Source of the DNA: an uncultured Flavobacteriaceae bacterium
GTDB taxonomy: Bacteria; Bacteroidota; Bacteroidia; Flavobacteriales; Flavobacteriaceae
NCBI GenBank assembly: GCA_938018045.1
Contig: CALIIP010000155.1
Coordinates: 1-34,787, forward strand
Direction: 5' to 3'
Length of the DNA stretch: 34,787 bases
In this document: piece after piece, positions 15,317-23,379 of the stretch
How the letters are laid out: the number at the start of each line of letters is the position of its first letter
Position numbering within the stretch: position 1 is the stretch's first letter
The notes under the pieces: model-generated
What the model was told of the DNA's origin: nothing
What the model saw: only the letters and a program-made list of their open reading frames with translations
The model's database searches: none
Position numbers and translations under genes: made by a program

Positions 15317-16453
15317 TTATTTAATGCCTTTTAAAATTGCTTTTTTTATTCTATTTTTTTCTTCTATCAATAAATTAGAGCCTGACGGTAAACACAAACC
15401 TGTTAAAAATAGTGTTTTACTTATTTTACTTCCTGCATATTCGTACTTTTTAAAAATAGGTTGTAAATGCATCGGTTTCCATAAAGGTCTAGCCTCAATG
15501 TCTTCATCTGATAAAGTGATTCTAAGTTTCTCTGGATTTATATTCGTTAAGTTTGAATCAATTTTAATACAACTCAACCAATGATTAGAATAAAAATCAC
15601 TAGAAGGTTCAACAAAAACCTCTACACCATCAATATTTTTAAATATTTCTTGATAAAACTTGTTATTATCCCTTCTTAGTTTTACATGATCGTCTAATAC
15701 TTCCATTTGCCCTCTTCCAATTCCTGCAACAACATTACTCATCCTATAATTATATCCTATTTCTGAATGCTGATAGTGTGGCGCATCATCTCTAGATTGA
15801 GTTGCGTAAAAAATAGCTTTTTCTTTATCCTTTTGATTTCTACAAACCAATGCTCCTCCTCCTGAAGTTGTAATGATTTTATTCCCATTGAATGATAAAA
15901 TTCCAAAATCCCCAAAAGTTCCACATTTTTGACCTTTATAACTAGATCCTAATGCTTCTGCTGCATCCTCTATTAATATTATATTATACCTTTTAGAAAC
16001 AGCAACAATTTCATCGATTTTTGCAGGCATTCCATATAAGTGAACAACAATAATTGCCTTTGGCTTTTTGCCTTTTGCAATTTTTTCTTCAATCATTTTT
16101 TCTAAATGAATTGGACACATATTCCAAGTGTCTTTTTCACTATCAATAAAAATTGGTTTTGCTCCTTGATAAAGAATCGGATTTGCAGACGCAGAAAATG
16201 TCATGCTTTGGCAGATAACCTCATCATCTCTTTGAACATTTGATAATATTAAAGCCAAATGTATCGCGGCTGTTCCTGAAGATAGTGCTGCCACTTTTGA
16301 ATTTTCTCCTAAATACTTTTCTAAATCTTTTTCAAATCCATTAACATTTGAGCCTAATGGCGCAATCCAATTCGCATCAAATGCTTCTTTGATATATTTT
16401 TGTTCGTTTCCTCCCATGTGTGGTGAGGATAACCATATTTTTTTATTTTGCAT
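15317..16453 (-). CDS. DegT/DnrJ/EryC1/StrS-family sugar aminotransferase (PglE-like)
   Basis: The protein has 378 residues from ATG at 16453; a TTG two codons upstream is less likely. It is a PLP-dependent fold-type I enzyme. The N-terminal WLSSPHMGGNEQKYI is the substrate-loop start typical of PglE/PseC-type enzymes. LSSGTAAIHLAL (58-69) binds PLP phosphate, IEDAAEALGS has Asp 163 for the pyridine nitrogen, and LSFNGNKIITTSGGG has Lys 192 for the Schiff base. It should transfer an amino group from glutamate to the 4-keto carbon of the UDP-sugar made by the downstream dehydratase. It begins 49 nt after the phosphotransferase stop. The sugar product (QuiNAc4N or a C4 epimer) cannot be fixed from sequence. 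Confidence 0.9.
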   Translation of the reverse strand: MQNKKIWLSSPHMGGNEQKYIKEAFDANWIAPLGSNVNGFEKDLEKYLGENSKVAALSSGTAAIHLALILSNVQRDDEVICQSMTFSASANPILYQGAKPIFIDSEKDTWNMCPIHLEKMIEEKIAKGKKPKAIIVVHLYGMPAKIDEIVAVSKRYNIILIEDAAEALGSSYKGQKCGTFGDFGILSFNGNKIITTSGGGALVCRNQKDKEKAIFYATQSRDDAPHYQHSEIGYNYRMSNVVAGIGRGQMEVLDDHVKLRRDNNKFYQEIFKNIDGVEVFVEPSSDFYSNHWLSCIKIDSNLTNINPEKLRITLSDEDIEARPLWKPMHLQPIFKKYEYAGSKISKTLFLTGLCLPSGSNLLIEEKNRIKKAILKGIK

Positions 16454-16502
16454 TATCAATTTGATTTATGTCTGTAAAGTTTGTTTCTCCCTGATTATTG
16501 GA

Positions 16503-17855
16503 TTAATATGCTTTTTGTTCTCCTTTTAAAACATTAAAAAATGTTTGTGCTATTATTTTTAGATCTAACAAGAATGACCATTTGTTAATGTAAAAAATAT
16601 CTAAACGTACTCTATTTTCCATATCAGAAATTTCTTCAATCTCGCCACGATACCCTCTAACTTGTGAAAGCCCTGTTATTCCAGGTTTTACCAAATTTCT
16701 AATAAAATATCTATTTATTATTTTTGAATATTTTTTTGTTTGGCTTATCATATGTGGTCTTGGCCCCACAACACTCATTTCTCCTTTAAAAACATTTATA
16801 AACTGAGGCAATTCATCAATACTTGTTTTTCTAATAAATTTCCCTATTCGAGTAATTCTAACGTCTCCCTTTATTGTTTGTGTTTTATCTGATGATTTAT
16901 TTATTCCCATAGAGCGAAACTTATAACAATAAAATTGTTTTCCGTTCAAACCATCTCTAAGTTGTTTAAATATTAGCGGCCCTTTTGACTCTAGTTTTAT
17001 TAAAATAAAAAAAATAATACTAATCCATGATAAAATAAATACGATAATAAAAAGTGAAAAAATAATGTCAAAAAAACGTTTAGAATATTTAATTATTGGA
17101 TTGTCAAAAGGGAGTTTTTTTAATGATAAAATAGGGATATAATCAAAATAATCTACAACGACTTCTTTGCTAAGAAGCCCTTTAGAGTCTGGTATTAGTT
17201 TTACGGTTATATTATTTTCTTCTCCAAAGTTAATAATATCTTCTATTTCTTCTTTTGTAAGGTCTGAAATAGAGCAGAATATTTCATCTATTTGATTTAA
17301 TATTACAAAATTAAAACTCTCTTTTATTTTCCCTAAATAATTATCTTTTGATTTATCTACATCTGAAAAATACCCTTTAAATCTATACCCTAAATCGTTT
17401 CGTAAATTAAAGAAGGTTCTAAGTGATTCTATTGATTGGTTTTCTCCTAAAATAATAACATCTCTAAAATTTCCTCCACCTAATCTATATCTTCTTAAGG
17501 CATAAAGATAAAGTGTTTTTAATATTAAAATAGCACTGAAAATAATTGTTAATATTGAACCCTTATTCACTGTTTGTATACTCTCTCCAAAGATACTGAA
17601 ATAAGCAAAATAGGATAAAAAGTAAACAGAAAATTGAAATAATAATCGAGAAACTACAGTGGTGAGTTTGGTGTATCTATAAACTTTGTATAGTTTAGTG
17701 TTTAAGGAAATAAGTAGCCATAAAAGATTGAAATAAAGTATATATAAAAAATTGGAATATAAATCTTTTGATAACAAGAACATTGTAAGATTTATAACGG
17801 ATAAATCTACAAGTATAGAAATTGGGGTTAAAAATATTGAGTATCCTTTTTTCAA
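16503..17855 (-). CDS. Initiating undecaprenyl-phosphate glycosylphosphotransferase (WcaJ-like)
   Basis: The protein has 450 residues. N-terminal membrane helices occupy about 5-120, followed by a CoA-binding-like Rossmann domain (about 130-240). The catalytic sugar transferase domain begins YSKRFFDIIFSL (257-268) and includes QLRDGLNGKQF, YKFRSM (311-316), the DELPQ Asp-Glu pair (347-351), GPRPH and VKPGITGLSQVRGYRGEI. It places the first sugar 1-phosphate on undecaprenyl phosphate at the inner leaflet. The start is TTG at 17855, since it gives the complete first helix and no ATG lies between it and the upstream stop. That TTG is 2 nt after a 13-bp hairpin. With a decayed paralogue at 12920-13205, this is the only working initiating enzyme seen here. 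Confidence 0.88.
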   Translation of the reverse strand: MKKGYSIFLTPISILVDLSVINLTMFLLSKDLYSNFLYILYFNLLWLLISLNTKLYKVYRYTKLTTVVSRLLFQFSVYFLSYFAYFSIFGESIQTVNKGSILTIIFSAILILKTLYLYALRRYRLGGGNFRDVIILGENQSIESLRTFFNLRNDLGYRFKGYFSDVDKSKDNYLGKIKESFNFVILNQIDEIFCSISDLTKEEIEDIINFGEENNITVKLIPDSKGLLSKEVVVDYFDYIPILSLKKLPFDNPIIKYSKRFFDIIFSLFIIVFILSWISIIFFILIKLESKGPLIFKQLRDGLNGKQFYCYKFRSMGINKSSDKTQTIKGDVRITRIGKFIRKTSIDELPQFINVFKGEMSVVGPRPHMISQTKKYSKIINRYFIRNLVKPGITGLSQVRGYRGEIEEISDMENRVRLDIFYINKWSFLLDLKIIAQTFFNVLKGEQKAY

Positions 17856-17857
17856 TT

Positions 17858-17886
17858 TTCTCTTTAAGTTACAAACTTAAAGAGAA
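17858..17886 (-). promoter_or_regulatory. Perfect 13-bp hairpin next to the phosphotransferase start
   Basis: TTCTCTTTAAGTT (17858-17870), ACA, then AACTTAAAGAGAA (17874-17886) is a perfect inverted repeat. In the minus-strand transcript it lies between the WcaI-like gene stop and the TTG at 17855, and its purine-rich 3' arm (AAAGAGAA) would cover any ribosome-binding site. It lacks a following T-run in the transcribed direction, so it is unlikely to be an intrinsic terminator. Confidence 0.6.
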
Positions 17887-17907
17887 TTTTGTTTATTAAG
17901 GGGAAAT

Positions 17908-19119
17908 TTAAAAAGTTTCTAACTGATTAATAAAATCATTCAAAACTTTTTCTTTAGAAAACTTACCTGTAACGTAATTTTGAGCATTTTTACCTATTTT
18001 TTTTGCTAAATCATTATTTTCTTTTAGTCTTTTGGTTGAATCTATAATTTCATCTATTGAATTCCCATCAAAATAATAACCTCCATTTGATGTTTCAAAG
18101 ACTCTGGCGACTTCTGACGCTAGGTTTCCTGTTACTATTGATGGTTTCTTACTCGCCATCATCCCTAAAAGTTTAGAAGGCATTACGGTATCAACAACAT
18201 TGCTTTTTTGAAATAAAATATGTAAATCTGCGCTTGAAAGTAGTTGTGGTAACTCACTATATGGTACCAAATTGTAATGGTTAACAAAAGAATATTTTGT
18301 AAGTTTTTTTAAAACCTTTTCTTTTTCTGCACCTTCACCAACTATAATGACTTCAATAGTCTCAATTTTTTGAAGTTCATCTAAAAACTGGAAAAATAAA
18401 TTCCAGTTTTGTTTCGTTCCAATATTACCTGAATAAAGAATTTTAAACTTACTGGATGTTAAATATTGATGTGGTTCTTTTGGTATATTTTCAAAATGGT
18501 TTGTCTCAATCCAATTAGTAAGATAATATGACTTATTATTCACTTTTTGCTCTAACCTGCTTATCATTCCGTAACTAATCGTGGATATAATATCTGCCTT
18601 CTTCAAGACTGTTTTTTCAATCCATAGAAAAATTTTAATAATCAATTTTTTGTCTTTCCCAACCAATCCTGAATCTACAGCTGCATCAAATTCAAAATCT
18701 TGAATATGAACCCATAATTTGGATTTGTAACGTAATTTTAAAAGCCAGCCTAAAAAAACTGAAGTTGTAAAGGGGATTATTGAAATCACAATGTCTGGCT
18801 TAGACACTTTAAAAATATTTATAAAATTTCCGAAAGTAAAACTTATTAAATGTAGGAGTCTCTTAAAAAATGTTGGGTTTTTAGGCACATATTGTTTGTT
18901 TCTATAAACATTAACTCCATTTATTGTTTCTTTCAGCAAGTAGGATTTATCTTTATATTCCTTTGCTATTTCCCATTGAGGATAATATGGGAAACCCGTA
19001 ATTACAGAAACATTGTAACCTTTAGAGACCAAGTATTCTGCTTTTTGAGTTGTATACAAACCAATCGCGCTGTCTTCTGGATAATAGTTTATGCCAATAA
19101 TTGTAATGTTCTTTTTCAA
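17908..19119 (-). CDS. WcaI-like glycosyltransferase (GT4)
   Basis: The protein has 403 residues. The N terminus INYYPEDSAIGLYTTQKAEY and the following VITGFPYYPQWEI are characteristic of WcaI/WbuB-type GT4 enzymes of colanic-acid-like clusters. WVHIQDFEFDAAVDSG and a C-terminal donor-binding region (LLSSADLHILFQKSN, VMPSKLLGMMASKKPSIV) complete the GT-B fold. In colanic acid synthesis WcaI is, to my knowledge, the first fucosyltransferase acting on the lipid-linked first sugar; the gmd and fcl genes in this locus would supply GDP-fucose. That donor is inference. It overlaps the WcaF-like gene by 4 nt and is followed, 52 nt on, by the initiating phosphotransferase. Confidence 0.85.
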   Translation of the reverse strand: MKKNITIIGINYYPEDSAIGLYTTQKAEYLVSKGYNVSVITGFPYYPQWEIAKEYKDKSYLLKETINGVNVYRNKQYVPKNPTFFKRLLHLISFTFGNFINIFKVSKPDIVISIIPFTTSVFLGWLLKLRYKSKLWVHIQDFEFDAAVDSGLVGKDKKLIIKIFLWIEKTVLKKADIISTISYGMISRLEQKVNNKSYYLTNWIETNHFENIPKEPHQYLTSSKFKILYSGNIGTKQNWNLFFQFLDELQKIETIEVIIVGEGAEKEKVLKKLTKYSFVNHYNLVPYSELPQLLSSADLHILFQKSNVVDTVMPSKLLGMMASKKPSIVTGNLASEVARVFETSNGGYYFDGNSIDEIIDSTKRLKENNDLAKKIGKNAQNYVTGKFSKEKVLNDFINQLETF

Positions 19120-19673
19120 TCGAATCTATCTTTTATCTTTTTGGTTGGAGAACCTACATATACAGAAAAAGATTCTAAATTTTTCACAACTGTACTTCTA
19201 GCACCTACAACAACACCCTCTTCTATGGTTATTCCTGGCGAAACAAATACATCTGTTGCTAACCAACATTGGTCTTTTATAACAATTGGTTTTGCACTTA
19301 TAGGAAAGTCTATTTTAGAGAAATTATGTGTTCCTGTGCAGATGTATGATCTTTGAGAAATTACGGTATTCGATCCAATCGAAATGTTTCCTAAACTATA
19401 TAACACCACTTCATCTCCAATCCAACTATAATCTCCAATGCTTATTTTCCATGGATATGTAATTTGCACAGATGGTCTGATTATCACTCCTTTTCCAATT
19501 TTAGCTCCAAAAGATCTTAATAAAAACCGCCTCCAACCATAAAAAACTTGTGGAGATAATTTAAAAAATATTGCATGGATAATCCACCATAATTGAACTA
19601 TTACTTTAGATTTTCCTCTAAAATTTTTTGGTGTTTTATAAATACTTAAATCTTGTACTTTATTTGTTTTCAT
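19116..19673 (-). CDS. WcaF-like acetyltransferase (left-handed beta-helix)
   Basis: The protein has 185 residues. The N-terminal helix region (about 25-55, KVIVQLWWIIHAIFFKLSP, YGWRRFLLRSFGA) is typical of WcaF. It is followed by hexapeptide repeats (GKGVIIRPSVQITYPWKISI, IGSNTVISQ, TIEEGVVVGARSTVV). The catalytic His is probably His 116 in TGTHNF. The enzyme transfers acetyl from acetyl-CoA to a sugar hydroxyl of the lipid-linked intermediate, in the cytoplasm. It abuts the GT4 gene upstream (TAAATG) and overlaps the WcaI-like gene downstream by 4 nt. It is not a PglD-type N-acetyltransferase, because the N-terminal Rossmann-like domain of PglD is absent. Confidence 0.86.
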   Translation of the reverse strand: MKTNKVQDLSIYKTPKNFRGKSKVIVQLWWIIHAIFFKLSPQVFYGWRRFLLRSFGAKIGKGVIIRPSVQITYPWKISIGDYSWIGDEVVLYSLGNISIGSNTVISQRSYICTGTHNFSKIDFPISAKPIVIKDQCWLATDVFVSPGITIEEGVVVGARSTVVKNLESFSVYVGSPTKKIKDRFD

Positions 19674-20759
19674 TTATTCGTTAAAAATATGTGTTATATT
19701 TTCTATGAAATTTCTGACAGTATATTTCTTTTGAGCCTCTAGAAAATTCACTTGTTTTATTTTATTACAAGTCTCATAATTTTGAACAATATACTGAAGT
19801 TTATCGGCAATACTTTCTGAATTTTGTTTATCTACATAAAACCCATTTATAGTGTCTTTAAAAATGTCTGGGATTCCTGCATGTTTTGTTGTTATTATAA
19901 TATTACCTGTAGCCATTGCTTCTAAAATTGAAATTGGTTGCCCTTCCATATTATAATAAGTCGGTAAAGTGAAGACATTTGCCCATAATAATAAGTTTTT
20001 CTTCTCTTCTCCGTGTACTACACCACAATAGGCCGTGTATTTTAATTTTTTAAAATAATTTTCAATCTTTTCTTTATTTTTTTTGTCGATACTTCCAGCA
20101 ATTTTAGCTTTATATTTAATTCCTTTTTCTTCTAATATTTGCATGGCATCTAAAAATTCAAATATTCCTTTTCCCTCCATTAAATTACTCAAAAAAAGAA
20201 TTTTTAGTTCTGAATCATCTGTTTTATTTTCAATTATTTCTTTTGTTGGAAATAAATAATTTTCAACAAAATTATATAATACATATACATCCTTATTTTT
20301 AATAAATGGATACATATTGTCTTTCAAAGATTCTGATAAGACTATTCCTTTAGATGTTTTGCTCAATAAGTATTTAAAAAAAATCTTTTTTACTCCTTTA
20401 AGAGTTTTGTATTCTGTACCTAAATAATTTCCGTGAATATGGATTACCAATTGTTTTCTTGAAATTTTTGAAATAACAATAAACAATGTGTATTTGATAA
20501 CTCCAAAAAAGGTTTGGCCTGGAGTTATGTAAACAATATCTGATTTAAAAATTTTATAAGCGAATAGGTTCAACTTCAAAAAAAAGAAAAATTTAGATAA
20601 TGAAAATACACCCAAGTTTTCATCAAACTTATTATAAGAAGTGTTAATAGTTTCTGATTTGAAATCATTTTTATTAAGGTTTTCTAAAACAACCTTATTG
20701 GCTAATGAAACTCCTGTTGTTGGTAGCGGAATTGGACCAATTATTAATAATCTCTTCAT
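19674..20759 (-). CDS. Glycosyltransferase family 4
   Basis: The protein has 361 residues with a GT-B fold. The N-domain has LLIIGPIPLPTTGVSLANKV and LVIHIHGNYLGTEY. The C-domain has LKILFLSNLMEGKGIFEFLD, the usual start of the donor-binding half, and NMEGQPISILEAMATGN with the GT4 E-x7-E pair. It adds one sugar of the repeat unit at the cytoplasmic face; donor and linkage are unknown. Its ATG overlaps the membrane-protein gene upstream by 4 nt and its stop directly touches the WcaF-like start, so it belongs to a translationally coupled block. Confidence 0.88.
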   Translation of the reverse strand: MKRLLIIGPIPLPTTGVSLANKVVLENLNKNDFKSETINTSYNKFDENLGVFSLSKFFFFLKLNLFAYKIFKSDIVYITPGQTFFGVIKYTLFIVISKISRKQLVIHIHGNYLGTEYKTLKGVKKIFFKYLLSKTSKGIVLSESLKDNMYPFIKNKDVYVLYNFVENYLFPTKEIIENKTDDSELKILFLSNLMEGKGIFEFLDAMQILEEKGIKYKAKIAGSIDKKNKEKIENYFKKLKYTAYCGVVHGEEKKNLLLWANVFTLPTYYNMEGQPISILEAMATGNIIITTKHAGIPDIFKDTINGFYVDKQNSESIADKLQYIVQNYETCNKIKQVNFLEAQKKYTVRNFIENITHIFNE

Positions 20760-21967
20760 AATTCATCAGGAATTTTAGAAATACTTTTAAGCGCAAAGAA
20801 ATTTATAAAAAACGAAAAAAATATTACTCCATCTTCTCTTTCTAATATGTTTTCTGAAATCATAACAAAGGAATAGAAAACTAACAATAAAATTAATATT
20901 AAATTACTCCTTTTAAAAGCATTATTAAAATGCTTTAAAAGATTAAAAAGATAAATAAGTAAACCCAACAAACCAATAGATGTCAAAAAACTTAAATATT
21001 GATTATGTGTATTATATTTTTTTTTATAAAGAAATTCTGATTCTCCTTTATATGTTTCATTGAGAACGTCTCTATAATCACCTATTCCATGTCCAATAAT
21101 TGGAGACGATTTAAACGCTTTAATAGCGAATTCATAGATGCTATATCTGATATTAGTAGATGATTTAATATTGTCTTGGTTAATGTTTTCGATTTTAATT
21201 AATTCAACAAATTTTTTGTTGAGTTTTGGAATAATAAAAATTGATGTTATTGAAATAAAAATAAATAGCATAAAAGCAAATTTTATTTTTTTGCTATTCT
21301 TAAAAACTGTATAAATAGTTATTACTATAAAAAGGCCAATTATTGGTCCTTTCTTCAATAATAAAAATAAAAATAAGATTAAGATTGTATTAATGAGTAG
21401 AATTATAACTTTTATTGCTTTCTTTTTTTCTTTTGAAAAAATAAATATTGAAAAAATAATTGCAACACATAAATGCATTGATAAATATATTGGGTGAATG
21501 TTATAACCTCCTTGTGCTATCCTCGTTACTGTAATATAATGCGTGATTAAATCAAACTTATAATGACCAAAATGATAAATAAAAGCAACTATATTTAAAA
21601 TTAAAATTGACGCTATATATGTCCATAAATAAAGGTTAATGTTTTTATACCATTGAACTATTTTTTGGTTTAATGAAAAGGAAAACAAGAAAGGAAATAG
21701 AACTAAAGAAATCATTGTAACTAATTTCTTTAAGCCATAATCAATATTTTCTGTATAAAATAGACTTAATATTAACACAAAAAAGATAGAAGAACTTATT
21801 ATAAAATTTTTAAAACTAAACTTTAGTTTATTTATAATTGCGTATAAAATTATAGATATACCAAAGAGTCCAATAATTATTGATTTAAGAATTGTAGGGA
21901 AAATTGGCAGCGCAAACATCAATAACAAAAACAGATCAATTGATTTATTAATTATATCCTTATTCAT
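20756..21967 (-). CDS. O-antigen ligase/polymerase family membrane protein (Wzy_C type)
   Basis: The protein has 403 residues with about 10-12 hydrophobic helices. The large periplasmic loop region contains RYSIYEFAIKAFKSSPIIGH (about 274-293), GIGDYRD and then NTHNQYLSFLTSIGLLGLLI (about 319-338). This Arg/His pattern is that of the O-antigen ligase WaaL and related Wzy polymerases. It either joins finished chains to an acceptor or polymerises units in the periplasm. Since the gene upstream is also polymerase-like, this one may be the ligase, but sequence alone cannot decide. It overlaps both neighbours by 4 nt and is extremely A/T-rich. Confidence 0.8.
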   Translation of the reverse strand: MNKDIINKSIDLFLLLMFALPIFPTILKSIIIGLFGISIILYAIINKLKFSFKNFIISSSIFFVLILSLFYTENIDYGLKKLVTMISLVLFPFLFSFSLNQKIVQWYKNINLYLWTYIASILILNIVAFIYHFGHYKFDLITHYITVTRIAQGGYNIHPIYLSMHLCVAIIFSIFIFSKEKKKAIKVIILLINTILILFLFLLLKKGPIIGLFIVITIYTVFKNSKKIKFAFMLFIFISITSIFIIPKLNKKFVELIKIENINQDNIKSSTNIRYSIYEFAIKAFKSSPIIGHGIGDYRDVLNETYKGESEFLYKKKYNTHNQYLSFLTSIGLLGLLIYLFNLLKHFNNAFKRSNLILILLLVFYSFVMISENILEREDGVIFFSFFINFFALKSISKIPDEL

Positions 21968-23379
21968 GTTGCTTTTTTAGGAAGTAAATTAATAAATAAT
22001 CGTATCGTTTTCGGGATAACTAATACTCCAATAAGAACGCCAATGAAATATACAAATCCGTTTGTGAAATCTCCTCTTAAAAAAAATATTAAGTGAATAG
22101 CAAAGTAAAAAGCCATAATTTTTTTTAATTCATCCTTTTGCTTTAACCAAATCATAAATTTAACAATAAAATATGCTAAAACAATAGCCATCAAAATAAT
22201 ACCTAGAATTCCAAAATTTAAATATCCTTCAGAAACTAATGGGTTTGATAGATTATTAAAACTAAAACCATAACTATCAATAACATAATCGCCAATTAAT
22301 TCTCCAGAAGAATTAGGCTTTGATGTCCATATGCTCCTTGGAATAAAAAATAATAATCCACTTAACAATTGATAACCATATGACAATCCGTTTATAGAAA
22401 CGTATTCTATCGTGGCTGAAATATTAGAAAAAGCATCATAATTAAGTGTATTATACGTTGTTGAAAAGTTATCAAAGGAGAACTCATCTGTAATATATTT
22501 TGGATTATTAATTATTTCCTGAAAGGAATATTCAACATGTGTAAATATTTGTACTAGTGGAAATATTACTACCATTGAAAAAAATAAAAATAACAGCATT
22601 TTTGTGTTTGAATTTAATAATCTTGGCAGAAATAAAAAAATCAAAGATATATAGATTGGTCCTAATGCATTTCTTTTTTCTGTCAATGGGTTTTTAAACC
22701 AAAAAAGGGATACAATCATAAAAAGAAAGATGAAAAAAATAAAGACTGTGTTTGGCGTTATTTTTTTGATGTTTTTTAAATAAAAGAAACTTAATACCAA
22801 TCCACCAAAGGGAACCATAAATAAAACTTTTTTTTGAACCAATAATTGTATTACAGTATAACTAGATTTTTGCCAACTTGGCCTAGCTATTTCTTCCATC
22901 ATAAAACTATAACTCAAAATAAATATAACAACGCTAACAAGGCTTAAAACGAATATTGTTAGAGGAAGGTTTGCGTCTTTCTTTTTATAATATATGTTTT
23001 CTAATTTGTCCTTAAATTTTTTCTTATAATATAGGTAAGAAATGAAAAAAATAATGTGAAATATTATTATAAAAAAGTTTGTCTTGATCGTTAGACTTTC
23101 ATTGTACGGAAAAAGCTGAGCAAAAACATTTTTCTTTTCATTAAACCCTCCTATTTGAATCATTGGAGCCATTAATAAAAATAAAAAATTAAAAACAATA
23201 TATGCAGATATAAATGGTGAGTAATGTTTTTCTATAAACAAATGATGATATACTATAATTGAAAGTATTGAGAAATTGGCAAAAAAAGAAAACCACACAA
23301 AAATATCTGGCCTAAAACTAACAAACAAAATAGAGCTTATTAATAAATATATAAATAGCAATAATGTTCTTAAATTCAT
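21964..23379 (-). CDS. Wzy-like oligosaccharide repeat-unit polymerase
   Basis: The protein has 471 residues with about 12 membrane helices. A loop at about 340-370 carries LLFFIPRSIWTSKPNSSGEL, the R-x2-W-x2-KP signature of the O-antigen polymerase group, and TEKRNALGPIYI (about 233-244) gives a second conserved Arg. It should polymerise lipid-linked repeat units in the periplasm after flipping by the Wzx protein encoded two genes upstream, with length set by the Wzz-like protein. It overlaps its neighbours by 4 nt on both sides. Wzy proteins diverge quickly, so the assignment rests on topology, motif and context. Confidence 0.8.
   Translation of the reverse strand: MNLRTLLLFIYLLISSILFVSFRPDIFVWFSFFANFSILSIIVYHHLFIEKHYSPFISAYIVFNFLFLLMAPMIQIGGFNEKKNVFAQLFPYNESLTIKTNFFIIIFHIIFFISYLYYKKKFKDKLENIYYKKKDANLPLTIFVLSLVSVVIFILSYSFMMEEIARPSWQKSSYTVIQLLVQKKVLFMVPFGGLVLSFFYLKNIKKITPNTVFIFFIFLFMIVSLFWFKNPLTEKRNALGPIYISLIFLFLPRLLNSNTKMLLFLFFSMVVIFPLVQIFTHVEYSFQEIINNPKYITDEFSFDNFSTTYNTLNYDAFSNISATIEYVSINGLSYGYQLLSGLLFFIPRSIWTSKPNSSGELIGDYVIDSYGFSFNNLSNPLVSEGYLNFGILGIILMAIVLAYFIVKFMIWLKQKDELKKIMAFYFAIHLIFFLRGDFTNGFVYFIGVLIGVLVIPKTIRLFINLLPKKAT

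Noticed and set aside
17858..17886. Hairpin as an intrinsic terminator
   Set aside because: In the transcribed (minus) direction the stem is followed by AATTGAAAAAAGG, not a T-run. The T-rich side faces the strand that carries no gene.
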